A stretch of 64,000 bases of DNA from Raphanus sativus (lineage: Eukaryota > Streptophyta > Magnoliopsida > Brassicales > Brassicaceae): contig NC_079515.1 of NCBI RefSeq assembly GCF_000801105.2, positions 6,014,001-6,078,000 of the forward strand, read 5' to 3'. The position numbers and the translations under genes are program-made. Of this stretch, positions 1 to 16,556 are shown one piece after another. The notes under the pieces were generated by a model, which saw only the letters and a list, made by a program, of their open reading frames with translations, made no database searches and was not told the origin of the DNA. Numbering within the stretch: the stretch's first letter is position 1; each line of letters begins with the position of its first letter.

Positions 1-1930
1 GTCTGCCGACATACGTGATGTCTCTAAATAAAAAACATAGAATACAATTAACATTTAATTAAGTGAGTAATCTTTAATCTTAGTCACACGTCTCCCTGCC
101 GTCAATGTTATTACCATCTTTTAGGAAACAAAACAAACGGCGGCCCCACCACCGTTAGAATCTCCATGAACAGACGCATACACTCTCCCTCTTTGTCTCC
201 TTTCTGGATCATTCTCCACGCGTTCGTATTGACCACGTGGCAATACAGATCTTACATAAAACAAATCAGCTTTTATTAATTATTTTATTTAATTGGTGCT
301 CAGGTGGGCCTGATTGGTTTACTAAAAACATATTTTTGGCAGAGGGGGGCGGCTATACATCTTTTATGAAAAGTAAAAAGCAGTCAAACTCAAGTTTGAA
401 TTGGAGCCGAGTCGAAGAAGTCACACATAAAACGCTCTTACACGCGATCGCCATCAGCTTGCGTCTAGCAGTGAGATTCACGTACGTACATAACGCAGAT
501 TATAAGCTGCGCCGCGCGTCGTCGAGTTGTTGCCATGTTATGTTTTTCTCTGTTTATTTAGGTGCTGTTTCTGATTTATTTCCAAGTTTTAGAAATTTAT
601 TATTGTTTATATTATGCTTGCTATATACTCCCTCCGTTTCATAATACTTAATGTTTTACCATAGTGCACAAAAATTAAGAAAATTGTATTTTTTAATAAA
701 AAATATTTTAAAGATATAATTTTAATATCAATTAACCAATAATAAAAAAGACTGTGAAATCTAATTGGTTGAACATTTTAAAGTAACCTTAAAATCTCAA
801 AACTTCAACTAATTTGAAACAAAATTATCATTCTAAAACATCAACTATTATGAAACGGAGGGAGTAGTGAACTTTGATAGTATTTCTAAGCTGTTGACAA
901 AAAAAAGTAGTATTTCTAAGCTTTGATTTGAATCATCTTTTTGTTTTGCATATTATATATCAACAATATTAATTATTTCCTGTTCACGATATAGGATTAT
1001 TTAATTACACAGACCCAAATTCTGCTATGGGAGCAAGATATCAATTCATTTGATCAAAATATAAAACAAAAACAGAAAAATCTGAGCATTATAAGGGAAT
1101 TTACAGTTTCAATATATATATATATATATATGGGAATTTATTGTGTGGCAATGCAGCAAACGCATATATCCACTAAATGCGTAATATATTGTCCAGGTTT
1201 CTTCTGATATATTCCATCACCCTTGTATCTTTTTATAGCATCATATAGGTTAACAATATATTAACTTACACATAATTTAGCAAAAACGAAGAATGTAACT
1301 CTTATATTTATTTATTTTTAAAAAACATGTTACTCTTATATTTTAAAATATTAAAAACAAACAAAGGATTTTCAATAACTAGATTACACTACGTTATGAA
1401 TACTTGAAATGTGTAAATTTCATATATATTTATATTAAAATCTGTTTTCTATTAAACATTGTTACATATAATGTTTTTTTTAGAAAGACAGAGTGTTTTG
1501 ATTTCAGAAACAGAATAGTTTAATTGCATCAATGTTTAATACTCATCAAATAAATAAAAAGATATAGTGACAATATGTATATAAAATATTGATATTTCAG
1601 TCACTGCAATTTTGAGAGTATATCTTTTATTTTCAAAGAAGGCATTTAAATGTTGAATAGCAAATTACCAATTCCTAAAATATGTTAAAACGCTAGGTGG
1701 TAAAAAAAAAATAATCTAAAAACAAAACGAAGGGTTGACAGTAAAAAAAAACAATAGTCCTCGAAGGAGGAAACAGACACACATACACCTGGCATAGGAT
1801 AAGTGGAGGTTAGAAAGAAAAACCATGAAAACCGCTGTTGTCTGTAAGAGAAGCCGCTAAAAGCATTTGTGGCTTTGACTGTTCACAACAAAGCGCCCCA
1901 AAAGGAGCGTCGCTTTTACTCTCTCTTCAT
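1..1930. other. Intergenic region upstream of ERF4
   Basis: No gene is supported here. It is AT-rich sequence holding one Stowaway-type MITE (listed separately), a palindromic G-box CCACGTGG at 233-240 and a short TA microsatellite near 1112-1131. The 135-codon open frame at 237-644 has no recognisable domain and I treat it as chance. The right end is the ERF4 promoter. Confidence 0.6.
628..864. mobile_element. Stowaway/mariner-type MITE
   Basis: The ends are inverted repeats: CTCCCTCCGTTTCATAAT at 628 and its complement, ATTATGAAACGGAGGGAG, ending at 864. TA lies on each side (626-627 and 865-866) as the expected 2-bp target-site duplication. At 237 bp, AT-rich and without coding capacity, it fits a Tc1/mariner-derived Stowaway MITE, which moves only with transposase supplied elsewhere. 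Confidence 0.88.
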
Positions 1931-1940
1931 CTATATATAA
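1931..1940 (+). promoter_or_regulatory. TATA box of ERF4
   Basis: The sequence CTATATATAA lies about 75 bp before the chosen ERF4 start codon and is followed by a CT-rich leader, the normal plant arrangement. It also argues against the upstream in-frame ATG at 1838, which would lie before the TATA box. Confidence 0.65.
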
Positions 1941-2014
1941 ACAATAACCTTCCACCTTCAATTATCACACCATCCATCCTCTCTCTTTCTCTATCCCTCT
2001 CTGATTATTACGTT

Positions 2015-2674
2015 ATGGCCAAGATTTGTTTGAAACCCGACCCGGTTACTCCTAACCCGATCCACAATAATGCAAAGGAGATTCGTTATAGAGGCGTAAG
2101 GAAGCGTCCTTGGGGCCGTTACGCCGCCGAGATCCGAGATCCCGGTAAGAAAACCCGCGTCTGGCTTGGTACCTTCGACACCGCTGAGGAGGCGGCGCGT
2201 GCTTACGATAAGGCGGCGCGTGATTTCCGTGGTGCAAAGGCGAAAACTAATTTCCCGAATTTTCTTGAGCTGAACGAGAAATTGACCTCCGGTGGTGGCG
2301 GTTTCGCGCGGAGCCCTAGCCAGAGCAGCACCCTCGACTACGCTTCTCCTCCGGCGGCAGTTACACCGGCGACTGATGGGATTGTTCAGCCGCAACTTGA
2401 GCTTAGTCTTGGCGGCGGCGCGTGTTACCATATCCCGACGGCGCGTCCCCTCTACTTTTTGGACCTTATGGGAATCGGAAACGGAGTTCGTGGTCAGCTT
2501 CCTTTGTCGTCGGCGTTTAGGTCGCCGGTGATGCATGTATCTACGAAGATGGCTTGTGGTGCCCATAGCGATTCTGATTCGTCGTCAGTCGTCGATTCCG
2601 AAGGTGGCATGGAGAGGAGATCTCAGCCATTATATCTAGATCTAAACTTGCTCCCTCCGGCGGAACAGGTCTGA
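2015..2674 (+). CDS. ERF4: ERF4-like AP2/ERF transcriptional repressor
   Basis: A single-exon gene for a 219-residue protein starting [10 protein letters not shown]. Residues about 24-82 form one AP2/ERF domain ([19 protein letters not shown], then [16 protein letters not shown]), which binds GCC-box DNA. The C-terminus has an EAR repression motif, LDLNLLPP at 208-215, and an LxLxL stretch (LELSL) lies earlier, so the protein should be a nuclear repressor recruiting TOPLESS-type corepressors in ethylene, jasmonate and ABA responses. The start at 2015 is chosen because it follows the TATA box and matches the ERF4 N-terminus; the frame is open upstream to 1838 but that part is untranslated leader. 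Orthology to At3g15210 rests on remembered sequence similarity along its whole length and on neighbouring gene order; the paralogue ERF8 is the main alternative. Confidence 0.95.
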   Translation: MAKICLKPDPVTPNPIHNNAKEIRYRGVRKRPWGRYAAEIRDPGKKTRVWLGTFDTAEEAARAYDKAARDFRGAKAKTNFPNFLELNEKLTSGGGGFARSPSQSSTLDYASPPAAVTPATDGIVQPQLELSLGGGACYHIPTARPLYFLDLMGIGNGVRGQLPLSSAFRSPVMHVSTKMACGAHSDSDSSSVVDSEGGMERRSQPLYLDLNLLPPAEQV

Positions 2675-5270
2675 GCTTTTGGCGGTTTTTGTATCATTTG
2701 CGACGCGCCTGCTTTTTTTTTTTGCGTTGCAGCTGTGATAATAATTTCACGTAGTTTTTTTCGTCTCACTCTAAAATAATTATATCGGTTTTTAGAAGAA
2801 AAATATATTAGTCGAGGGAGAAAATATATAATGTTAGCTGACATGTATCGTTATGTACATGACCGAAGATCTGAACTTTTGTTGTGTGCTTTTTTGCGAC
2901 TTGGTTTTTTCACCATGTTGTTTCTCTCCAGTTTGTTTTTCTTTTGTTATTTGTATTCCAAATTTTCAATTATTAATTTGGTAATCTTCGTAATGTTCAT
3001 CTAATTTCATAGATAAATTATCACTGCCTGGAAGTTGGAACTACAAAGTACTATCTAATCAACCAGCCAGCATCTTTTATTGGCCTTTTTTGTGTTGTTA
3101 AATTAAAATAAAAATTTAAGGTTTACAATTGCGTCGTTTTCTTATGACAGTGGTTTAGTGAAAATTGCAAAATACTAATGGCAGTTGAAATATGATAAAA
3201 CAAGAAAGAAATTGAAAGGCAAGAAACTAAATTAAAAGCAGGACTATTATTAAAAAGAGAGCTGAGTTTCTTACAATGGGTGGAAGGTTTAAGCAGGCAC
3301 GCAGCCGGCTGTATTTGGCCCCATTTTTCTGCAGCGTATATTTGAAATCTCAACTCACTTACGTCGCTAGTTGTGCTTTATAGAAAACACCTTATTAGAA
3401 CTCTGCAACCAAACAGAGGACCACTTATTCCTTTTACGTATCTTAGTTTTTATACAAACTGTAACACGCACTCGTGTCTCCTTTTAACTAGTATTTCTTT
3501 CTTTCTTTTTTTTTTCCTTTTGTCAACATAATTATTTCTTTCTTTCATAATCATCGACTAAAAATTTTTGGAAGTCAGTGTCTATTATGACGTAGTACTA
3601 ATTTTTTAAGTTTTCTGAAAAAGCATTGTTCACCCCATTTGTGTTTCACTTACTAATAAAAAAAACGGAATTAAAACGGTTTATTCAACAGTCGTATTAT
3701 ATATTACAGGAAAAGCGTAATTTAGAAGGTTACCGTTACCGTTAAATCGCCGTTAACCACGGCATGTTGGGTGATGTGTCACGTCAGCTGACTGAACTGT
3801 CGTATTTCTCATAAAACTTGGAAGAGAGTTATTAGGCTTCAGGTGGCCACTTTTGACATTTACAATGACGCCGTCCTTCACACTCTGTTCACATTTCATA
3901 CTCGCTTTAATATCTGTATGTAGTACGAAACCGCTTATAATTATAGATTTTTCGAAGTTGTTAATTAATTATAATGACTTGGAAGTATACAATACAAAAA
4001 GGCGAATGTCTTATTTAAGTTTCGAAAGAAGAAACCAGACAACTTTCTTTTCTTTAGGTAAGATTCAGTTCAGGTCGTGACTCTTTGGTGCCATTTGTAG
4101 GGTTGTACATACGGGTTGTTTTGGTGCCATTTGCTTTTATAAATGTGGGCTCCGGCAAAGGCCCAAACTATTATTAAAGAGACCCACTGTATTATCTGCT
4201 AAACTAGTTATTAACATTCTAATCAAGTTGAAGCACGTTATTACACCAGCCTTGCAATGAGCAATTTGTTAGCCTAGTAACCAGCAAGTGTGTATAATAA
4301 TATGATGTCTACTAGTAATACATACTCCTCACTTATATATCAAAATTTGATTTTTATATAGAGATATAATAGCCACACCGAAGTGGTTCACACTAGCACG
4401 TATTACCACGTATCGGTTTTTTGTCTCTGGCGATGCCAAAATATTAATTTCTATGTGGCCAAGACTCGAATCATGGTGGCTTCACCGTATTTAGATTTTG
4501 CCTTCAAGTTAATCACCACCAGATTACAAATTCTGGTTAAAAAAAATTAGTGATGTTTATTAAACAATTTAACCAATAAAAATTTAATAAATACTATTAA
4601 ATTTTTTAAAATTGATAATTTTTCATTAAATAATACATTGAAAAAATAAAAAATGTATTTTTTAAAAACAAATTTGTTTTCTAGAATATGTATCATTTTG
4701 AAACGAAAGGAATATGTTTCTATTGAATAATACAATTTTTGTTATAATTTTAATAACTTGCCAAACTTGAAAGCTATTCATTCAAATAAATAATACTCGT
4801 CCAGTTGCATTTTAGTTGTAGAATAATTTTTTTTGTTTCAAAATAAGTATGTTTTTAAAAAAGAAAAATACAAAATTTATAACCAATATTTTATATTTAT
4901 TTTTATTGGTTAAAACATAATTAGATAAAGATAATAATGTTTTTATTTTAGAATTATAAAAAGTTAAATTTTTCTTAATCCGTATATTTAACCTAAAACA
5001 AGAGCTAAAATGAAACGGAAAAATATAACAACAACAAAGGCAAACCCATATATATGTGCTTCCTCCTCAAAACACGGAAAAGAACATTGCGAAATCACTA
5101 AAACATAAAAAGTAAAACACGAAAGAAAGAAAAAAGAACTTATAAATACATCTTTTAAACCAAATTATGCACATAAATAACTAAAATCAATGAATGAGGA
5201 AAAAAAAATAAAAAAACACAAACCAATGATTTCAATTATATAATATGCTGTTGAGTCTCAGGATGGGAGA
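2675..5270. other. ERF4 3' region and intergenic DNA
   Basis: Holds the 3' untranslated region of ERF4 (to about 2.9 kb) and AT-rich intergenic sequence, then the 3' end of the minus-strand kinase gene. About 4790-5015 has a weak resemblance to Stowaway-like ends (for example AAAATGAAACGGA) but no clear duplication. I see no gene. Confidence 0.55.
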
Positions 5271-9768
<4,498 letters not shown>

Positions 9769-11497
9769 CTTCTCCACATACAAGGAAAGCAACCTCTCTC
9801 CCCCACCCTCCAGCAAACACTATACTTAGAAAATAAATACCCACAAATCAGCTAAACCCTCCCCCAAAAAAAAGTCAACCCTACAACTAGCTTCCACTCC
9901 ATCACACAAGAACTTCTCCAAGTACCCACCAAAAGAAAGCAACACACACACAAATCTTTATGTAAACCTGAATAAAATCTGAATATACCTTTTACTCCAA
10001 GCAAACAGAAAGATTATAATATATATATATATATATGTAGGGGGTGACATACAAAACCCGCAAAGCTCCGGCCGTTAGGTGGTATTGGACCAAAGTGACA
10101 GCTGACCAAGAGACTGACAAACATTTCGCAAGTAATCTTATATTCGTTACTCTAATAAACTGTAAAGCAGCAACATACACGCAATGTTGTGACATCGTCA
10201 CTGATTCGATACCGAACAAAATTTCCTCGATTACATTTATCAAAATTCTCTTAAAAAGTTTAGGATCGATCCAAATTACCTGATAATTCGACAGAGACGG
10301 CTGGCGAATACTACAGATCTCTTTTCACCTTTCGTTTTCTATTCTCCAGAGAGCAGCAACAAGAAAGAGATCGAGAGAAACTGTTTGTTGGCTGGCTGTC
10401 AGAGGAAGCTTCCTTGATTTGATAATAATTTCTCGTTTTTGATTTTTCCTTCCTGTTTTTTTTTCTTTTCCAGAATTCATTCACATGAATCGACCCATCT
10501 CAGGGTCCAGCCAATTGTAACAATGAGGCCCAAATTAAAAGCGTAAAAAAGTCCAAATAAAGCCCATTTACTTCCTGGGAATCATTTATTCATTAGATAA
10601 TCAGGCCCATGTAAAGAGTCCTTCATTCCAGCCGAAAGAAAGCTTGGAGTAAAAAATACAAATAATTTTATTTCAGATAAACCAAACAATATATAACTTT
10701 AGTTACATTTATATAAAACTTATAAATAATTATAAATTTATGATATTAGTGATAATATATTCTTAATTTTATTATTTTATTAATTGTGTTATATAAGTTT
10801 AAGCTAAAGATATAATATTTATCGAACTAATGTATATTAATTTGTTAAATGTTATTTATTTTGTGTGAATTATATATATAGTTAAATAGAAATTGGAACA
10901 TAAAAGGAGTTGAGCAGGAAAAAAATTTCATCCCTTCAGATTTGTTTTTAAAATGACAAATCTAATTTTTTTCAACGCCATAAAATATTTTAATCACCGC
11001 TCATCTATCATTTGACAGATTCAGTAAATCCATTCCTAGCAAAAAAAAAAGGGTCGCACGAAAAGAGAGATGGTAAAGAACAAGGCCGGTCAATGCGGAG
11101 CAAAGACTCGTCAGAAGTTCAGACTGATGCAAACCAGACCAACTCTCTGTTTTGAGTTTCCTATTTTTTTTAGTTTCAATCACTCACACTTCTCACGCGT
11201 CTATCACCTGGTGTGTAGTTTTCACGCACTTCGGTTTTTACTCCTTCTTTGTCTTTGTTGTCCACATGCGATTATGCGTATAATGCACACGCTTCACCAA
11301 ACGCAGGTCCATTATTGATGACAAAACCATTCTTGGTCTTCTTACACATGAGCACGTGCGCACGTGACTCTTAAATCTCTTCTTCCTATATATTCTCTTT
11401 GTCGTGCTTCTCCCCCCTTAATCTGCGTGCGTGTCATACATATGAGTAAAATGAATATTGGTCCTAAATCAAATCCCAAGTTTGACGACAGCGAAAA
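9769..11497. other. Kinase promoter/leader and intergenic DNA
   Basis: The first few hundred bases are the 5' leader and promoter of the minus-strand kinase gene. A TA microsatellite lies at 10018-10036, and several GGCCCA/GCCCA motifs, typical of broadly expressed plant promoters, lie at 10480-10620. The rest is AT-rich with no gene visible; a CACGTGCGCACGTG pair of E/G-box-like cores lies near 11352. Confidence 0.5.
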
Positions 11498-11513
11498 TGA
11501 AAGCTTTTCTCTT

Positions 11514-11745
11514 TTTTTTTTTTATAACCCAGTATCCGACCACTAAGCGTGATCGACTAGTCCACCGGGCTTATGCCCATACAATTACAGGAATTTTTAA
11601 ACGTTCACTTAGTGACCTCTGGTTACGCGAAGTGGTCTGGAGAACGAAAGAAGCCCATATAAATTCTCTCATGGCCAATGCGGATCGAACCCATAACAGA
11701 CACTCCAACCGGAATTCCTTTACCACTGGGCCAACACGCATTGGT
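11514..11745 (-). mobile_element. tRNA-derived SINE with 16-bp target duplication
   Basis: The 16-bp direct repeat TGAAAGCTTTTCTCTT stands at 11498-11513 and again at 11746-11761. Between the copies lies a 232-bp insert with a T run at its left end (the poly(A) tail on the minus strand). Read on the minus strand it begins near ACCAATGCGTG and carries TGGCCCAGTGG, a good pol III A box, then GGTTCGATCC, a near-consensus B box. Tail, long duplication and internal promoter together define a tRNA-type SINE, retroposed by LINE machinery. The family is not identified from memory; Brassica S1/SB-type SINEs are the natural comparison. Confidence 0.9.
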
Positions 11746-11915
11746 TGAAAGCTTTTCTCTTCAGGCTTTGAAAAGAACCAAAATGTATCTTTAATAGTAT
11801 CGTTGAATGGTTTGTTATTTTTGAAAATTGAAAACTGATCAGTATCACTTTATCTGTATACACAAAACATTTTATAATTTTTAGCGAGCAAAAATGTCGT
11901 GTGGTTTGCAAGTTT

Positions 11916-12816
11916 TTTTTTTTTTGCCGTCTATAAATATTATTTAGGGACTAAGCCCATATTACATCAAGCCCATAAAATAGAATCCAAACATACATCC
12001 CATATATTAAAAAACCAGAAAGGCCCAAACATTGGCCCAAATGCATTCTAACCCAACAACAACCCAAGATCGAACCCTAAGCGGTCACTACGCAGCCTGA
12101 GATCACGCGTACTAAACACGCGGCAAGACAAAAGAACTGAGGGGACACGTGTTGAAACCTCCACAAAACGAGGCCACGCGTCGCGCATCTATCCACGTCT
12201 GCACCGCCAAAATTCCCCACCGGAGAGAGCTAACCGTCGCTTCACCGGGACACCGAAGAACGCCGGAAACGAGAAACCCGACTCCTTCGCCTTCACCATC
12301 TTCGCGTGGACTCTTTTCGTCGGAGAGCGTCGTCGGGGACAATCCCGAGATCTCTTCCAGAGCCACCGAAGTCGCCATCATCTACCCCATCGCTTCCTTC
12401 CCCGAAGAGACCCATCGATCCATCGAGTTCTCAGCCGGAAGTGAAGCCACATCTACTACCTAAACATAACCGGAACACCGGAAAACTCCACTAAAACCGT
12501 CGTCGGAAGATGAAAAACCGTACGACGCATGCACCGATAGCCGACCGTTCACCAAAAGGTAGATGCCACGTCGGAGGCAAAAAGCCGGCCATCCACCGCA
12601 AGACACAGTACGACGCCGGGACCGGAGAACAATCCACCAAAAGATACGGCGGAGAGAAGAAAAGAAAAAACAAAAAGAAAAACAGAGAAGCCGGACCGAC
12701 GGTGGCTGTGGAAGCCCACCTGTCGGCCGGAAAACACAATCGCGGCGGAAGTGGTTCTCTTTTTCTAGATAGAGGTCGGAGCGATTTTAGAGAGAGACGC
12801 ACTCGCTCTGTTTGGT
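11916..12816 (-). mobile_element. Sadhu-like non-autonomous retroposon, copy 1
   Basis: A 14-bp direct repeat, TGGTTTGCAAGTTT, at 11902-11915 and 12817-12830 flanks a 901-bp insert with a T run at its left edge, so its 3' poly(A) end faces left. Its 5' half is GC-rich; it has no believable coding sequence despite several overlapping open frames. Parts match the second copy at 31178-32051, notably CTTCCGGCCGAC, the later GTCGGTCCGG, and an ending in GGCGAAAA/GGCAAAA before the tail. Size, tail, duplication and lack of coding fit the Sadhu retroposons described in Arabidopsis; the name is an inference. Confidence 0.75.
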
Positions 12817-12830
12817 TGGTTTGCAAGTTT

Positions 12831-13375
12831 AATCATAACAACAACAGTTTGTCCACTCCAAAAACCATATGATTATTTCTCTTTCAGAAAAGCAATACAT
12901 TAGTTAATTATATTAATCAGCTGTTGATAATTGGATTCCATTAAAGGAAATATAAAGCGAATTAAAATGATTTCACTAAGAAGACATTTCACGTAATTTT
13001 GACTTTCTTGGCCTAAGAGATAAAAACTTTTTCATGCAAAGAAACTTTAACATTGAGTTCAATTGGTTATCAATAATTAATCATATATTATTTTGTTGTA
13101 AACTATACCAAACTCCAAAAAATTCGTATCTTGTTGCCACAAGATTAAAGATTATACTAACAAAGTGGTCAGAACTAAAATAATACAACATCATGTTGGT
13201 TTTTGGAAATCAGATAAATAGTTTAATTAAAAAAATTTAAACTAGAACATAAAACATAAAAGAGTATCCCCACGGTCTGGAGCTTGAGCAAAAGTAAGAA
13301 AGAAGAACAAAAAGTTCAGTGAGAGGAGAAACTTAACACACACATATAATACAAATCGACATATTTATTACATAG
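12831..13375. other. Promoter region of the LHW-like gene
   Basis: AT-rich sequence between the Sadhu-like insertion and the ATG at 13376. It holds the presumed promoter and 5' leader. I see no gene and no clear TATA box that I would fix. Confidence 0.5.
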
Positions 13376-15587
13376 ATGGTGGGCTCGGAACCTCATCACC
13401 AGCATCATCATCATCATCATAATCAAAACCATCAGCAGCAGCAACAAAGGAGCAAAGAAGCTTTGGGGATGGTGGCTCTACACGAAGCCCTAAGAACCGT
13501 TTGTCTCAACACCGACTGGACTTATTCTGTCTTCTGGTCCATTCGTCCCCGTCCGTAAGTGTTTCTTTATCTGCTTCTCACTTTTTTCTCTTCTCTTCTC
13601 TTCTCTCTTTCTTAACGATGACGTTTTGCTCCTCAGGAGAGTTCGAGGCGGTGGCAACGGCTGCAAGGTCGGCGACGACAATGGAAGCTTGTAAGTTACA
13701 CTTGTTATAGTTTTATTTATATTAATCAATGGTCAAGACTTTGCAGACATTTAGTTAATTAAGTCTTTTCTGGAACATGATTAAAATTAGGTCAACGTTT
13801 CCCACTTGTGGTTTATCGGTTTTAATTAGTCGCCGGAAGCTTTTCTCACAAACCTATTATCCGACAAGAAACTAGATAAGACCATCATTACCATAGGCTC
13901 GAGTTTTCAAAAAAAAAATCCAAAAGTTGCTGCATCAAGATTTAATGTAGACATGATATATAACGTAGTTATGTTTGCGACTCTATATAACTTTTCCAGT
14001 TATGTTGGTGACCTTTCCTTATGTTTTTTTTTTCTTTTTGGTATTATCTTTTTCTTTTCTTACTTACTATTTAGATATGATCTCTTTAATTAGAAGAAAA
14101 AAGAGTAATTGATCTGCAGAAAAGACATAGCTATAGGTTATATATAAAGAGGACGATCTTGTCTGATAACACAGTTTTTTTTAGCGAATGAACTACATGA
14201 ATTAATTATATGACCAATAAATGTAGACGCATATATATGCTTTATGTATAATGACATCTGGGGCTGCAGGATGTTGATGTGGGAGGATGGATACTGCAGA
14301 GGAAGAGGAGGATCAGGAGATTGCTACGGAGAGATGGAAGGAGAAGATCCTGTTCGTAAATCTTTCAGCAAAATGTCAATCCAGTTATATAATTATGGCG
14401 AAGGGTGGGTATTTGGTAGGTCCTTAATTACATATTTGGATGTGTGAATGTACAAAAATATTGACCTTAATTATCACTGCAAACAAATTTACCAAAATGT
14501 AGAAAGTAGAAACTATTTTATTTACCAAAACGTAGAAAGTATTTATCCTCCGGTTTTCCTATCATATTTGCTGGTTAACAGGTTAATGGGGAAGGTTGCT
14601 TCTGATAAATGCCACAAATGGGTTTTCAAGGAACAAACCGAATCAGAATCTAATGCCTCTAGTTACTGGCAAAGCTCCTTCGATGCTGTACGTATATTTT
14701 AAAAATACAATTAATGAACATTTATGTATCTTAAGACTTGGATCTGTAGATTTTGTAACCCTAGCGAGATCCATCTCTACAAATATGCAGATTCCTTCAG
14801 AGTGGAATGATCAGTTTGAATCTGGAATCCAGGTAAGATAAAGTACACTAATCATATAGTATAATGTTATTTGGTTTCTTGTTCCTCAAGTAATCTTTTT
14901 TGATGTTTCTGATTGCACATTCAGACCATAGCTGTTATCCAAGCTGGACATGGCCTTCTACAACTAGGTTCTTGCAAGATTGTAAGTATAATTCACAGTA
15001 AACTAAAGTTCTTACTTGATGTATATCGGTAATGTTCTCTAAACCGGCCTGTTTTTACTCAGATACCTGAAGATCTGCACTTTGTACTTCGGATGAGACA
15101 CACCTTTGAATCACTCGGTTACCAGTCCGGCTTTTACCTCTCTCAGCTCTTCTCCTCAAACCGCAGCCCTTCTTCTTCAAATACATCCCTCATGGGCTCG
15201 AACCACCCTATACTTCCTCCGCAGACACAACAACTACAACCCTCTCAGCTTCCTCTCTACAACTGGAGTGGCTCGAGCCAACGACCAATGATGGCTCAAT
15301 CCTCTATGCCTGCCTACCAGCCTCACATGCCTTTCCCTGTGATGCCACATCAAAACAAAGAACAAGACTCCGACGTGAAATGGCCCACCGGGCTATCTTT
15401 CTTCAATGCATTGACTAACAACGTCAACGCTAAGCTTCTCTTTGATTCGGAGGGTTTAGGTGACAAACCAGAGCATCAGAGCCACCAGGACCAGAGCCAG
15501 GAACAGAGCAACGCTGAGAGTCATGCGAATCCGAGTGAGTTCTTGAGCCTTGATAGCCACCACCGAAACATGAGTTACTTGGAGTGA
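13376..15587 (+). CDS. bHLH-MYC_N domain protein, LHW/WNK-related family
   Basis: Seven exons join in frame to 365 residues: 13376-13554, 13637-13690, 14270-14404, 14582-14687, 14791-14832, 14925-14981, 15063-15587. The first exon has a His/Gln-rich start (MVGSEPHHQHH...) and then EALRTVCLNTDWTYSVFWSI, the opening of the MYC/LHW-type N-terminal domain (bHLH-MYC_N) that runs to about residue 190 (VIQAGHGLLQLGSCKI). The C-terminal part is Pro/Ser/Gln-rich and contains no basic helix-loop-helix, unlike LONESOME HIGHWAY. Databases label the Arabidopsis counterpart (At3g15240, from memory) 'WNK-related' although no kinase domain is present. A role as transcription co-regulator binding other factors is inferred. 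Confidence 0.9.
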
Positions 15588-15852
15588 TGATATTCGTGTA
15601 TGACTCTCGTAAGGAACTTAGTTTGCTTCTTTTATATGTTTTTGTTTTTATGGTTTTGTCACTTGTGTTGGACATAGTTGTTTACTCTCCTTTTTCAAAC
15701 AATCTACTATTTTATTTAGTTATTTTCAGCAGTTTGCATTTTTATTTCTTAAAGCTTTCTTGACCATTTCAATTTCTAAAATAATATATGATTTTAAATC
15801 ACCATATTTTGTTGAGAGATGGTAGATTTAGTTTTAAAACTACGCTTACGGC

Positions 15853-16310
15853 GACTTATTCTTGGGTTCACCAACCAATAGGATTCAAGTATTTCTTATT
15901 TAATATCTTTTAAAAAAAAAGAAACAAAATCTTGTTAAATTATATTATGTTTTTAAAATAAATAACTAAAAATAAACAAAAACAGTAATAATTAAAAAAA
16001 AGTTTTTTTAATTTTTAAAACTATGATTCATCCAACGGTTTAGTATTTACCCAAGGGTTTAGGGTTTCCCAAGGATTTAGGGTTTAGTATTTAGGGTTTA
16101 GGGTTTAGTATTTTGGGTTTAGAGTTTTTGTTAAAAAAAAAATTTGCAACTACAACTATTTTTATTTATTTTTAGCTATTTATTTGAAAATATAATATAA
16201 TTTAACAATATTTTATTTACTTTTTGAAAAGATATTAAATGTAAAATACTTGAATCCTATTGGTTGGTGAATCTAAAGGTTCACCCTAGGGGGTGAACCC
16301 AAGAATAACT
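15853..16310. mobile_element. MITE with 8-bp target duplication
   Basis: Long imperfect inverted repeats frame a 458-bp element: TTATTCTTGGGTTCACC near the left end and its complement near the right end, with a second inverted block, CACCAACCAATAGGATTCAA, further in on both sides. CTTACGGC occurs at 15845-15852 and at 16311-16318 as an 8-bp duplication, the length made by hAT transposases. The centre is AT-rich with telomere-like repeats. It encodes nothing and sits just 3' of the LHW-like gene. Confidence 0.75.
16054..16127 (+). repeat. Telomere-like TTTAGGG repeats inside a MITE
   Basis: About ten degenerate units of the plant telomere heptamer (GGGTTTA) occur, interrupted by GTATTT and CCCAAGGA spacers. 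They lie in the middle of the element at 15853-16310, so they are part of that transposon's body rather than a relic of a chromosome end. Confidence 0.75.
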
Positions 16311-16556
16311 CTTACGGCTTACTACAAAATATTGGTTTTGTAAAATCTAAGAGGGCGTTGTTTAGATGATCGATGATGTGTACGTAAGTTATAAATTACA
16401 AAGAACTAAAAGATAGATTGTAGTTTTGTTTATACATCATAATTAGTGATATCAAACCAAAATATTAGCTACACAACCCAAATATATAGATTTTATTCCT
16501 GAACATTCGATATACTTTGCTTCCAATAAACACGTTTTAATTTCACAAGTCTTTTC

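Noticed and set aside
1838..2014. 59-codon N-terminal extension of ERF4
   Set aside because: The extra part includes the TATA box and a CT-rich leader; the family begins MAK at 2015.
12112..12872. Genes from open frames of 62-120 codons
   Set aside because: They are GC-rich chance frames inside the other Sadhu-like insert; all have low-complexity Arg/Lys/Ser composition.
16054..16127. Relic of a chromosome end or fusion
   Set aside because: The telomere-like units are degenerate and lie within a bounded transposon.
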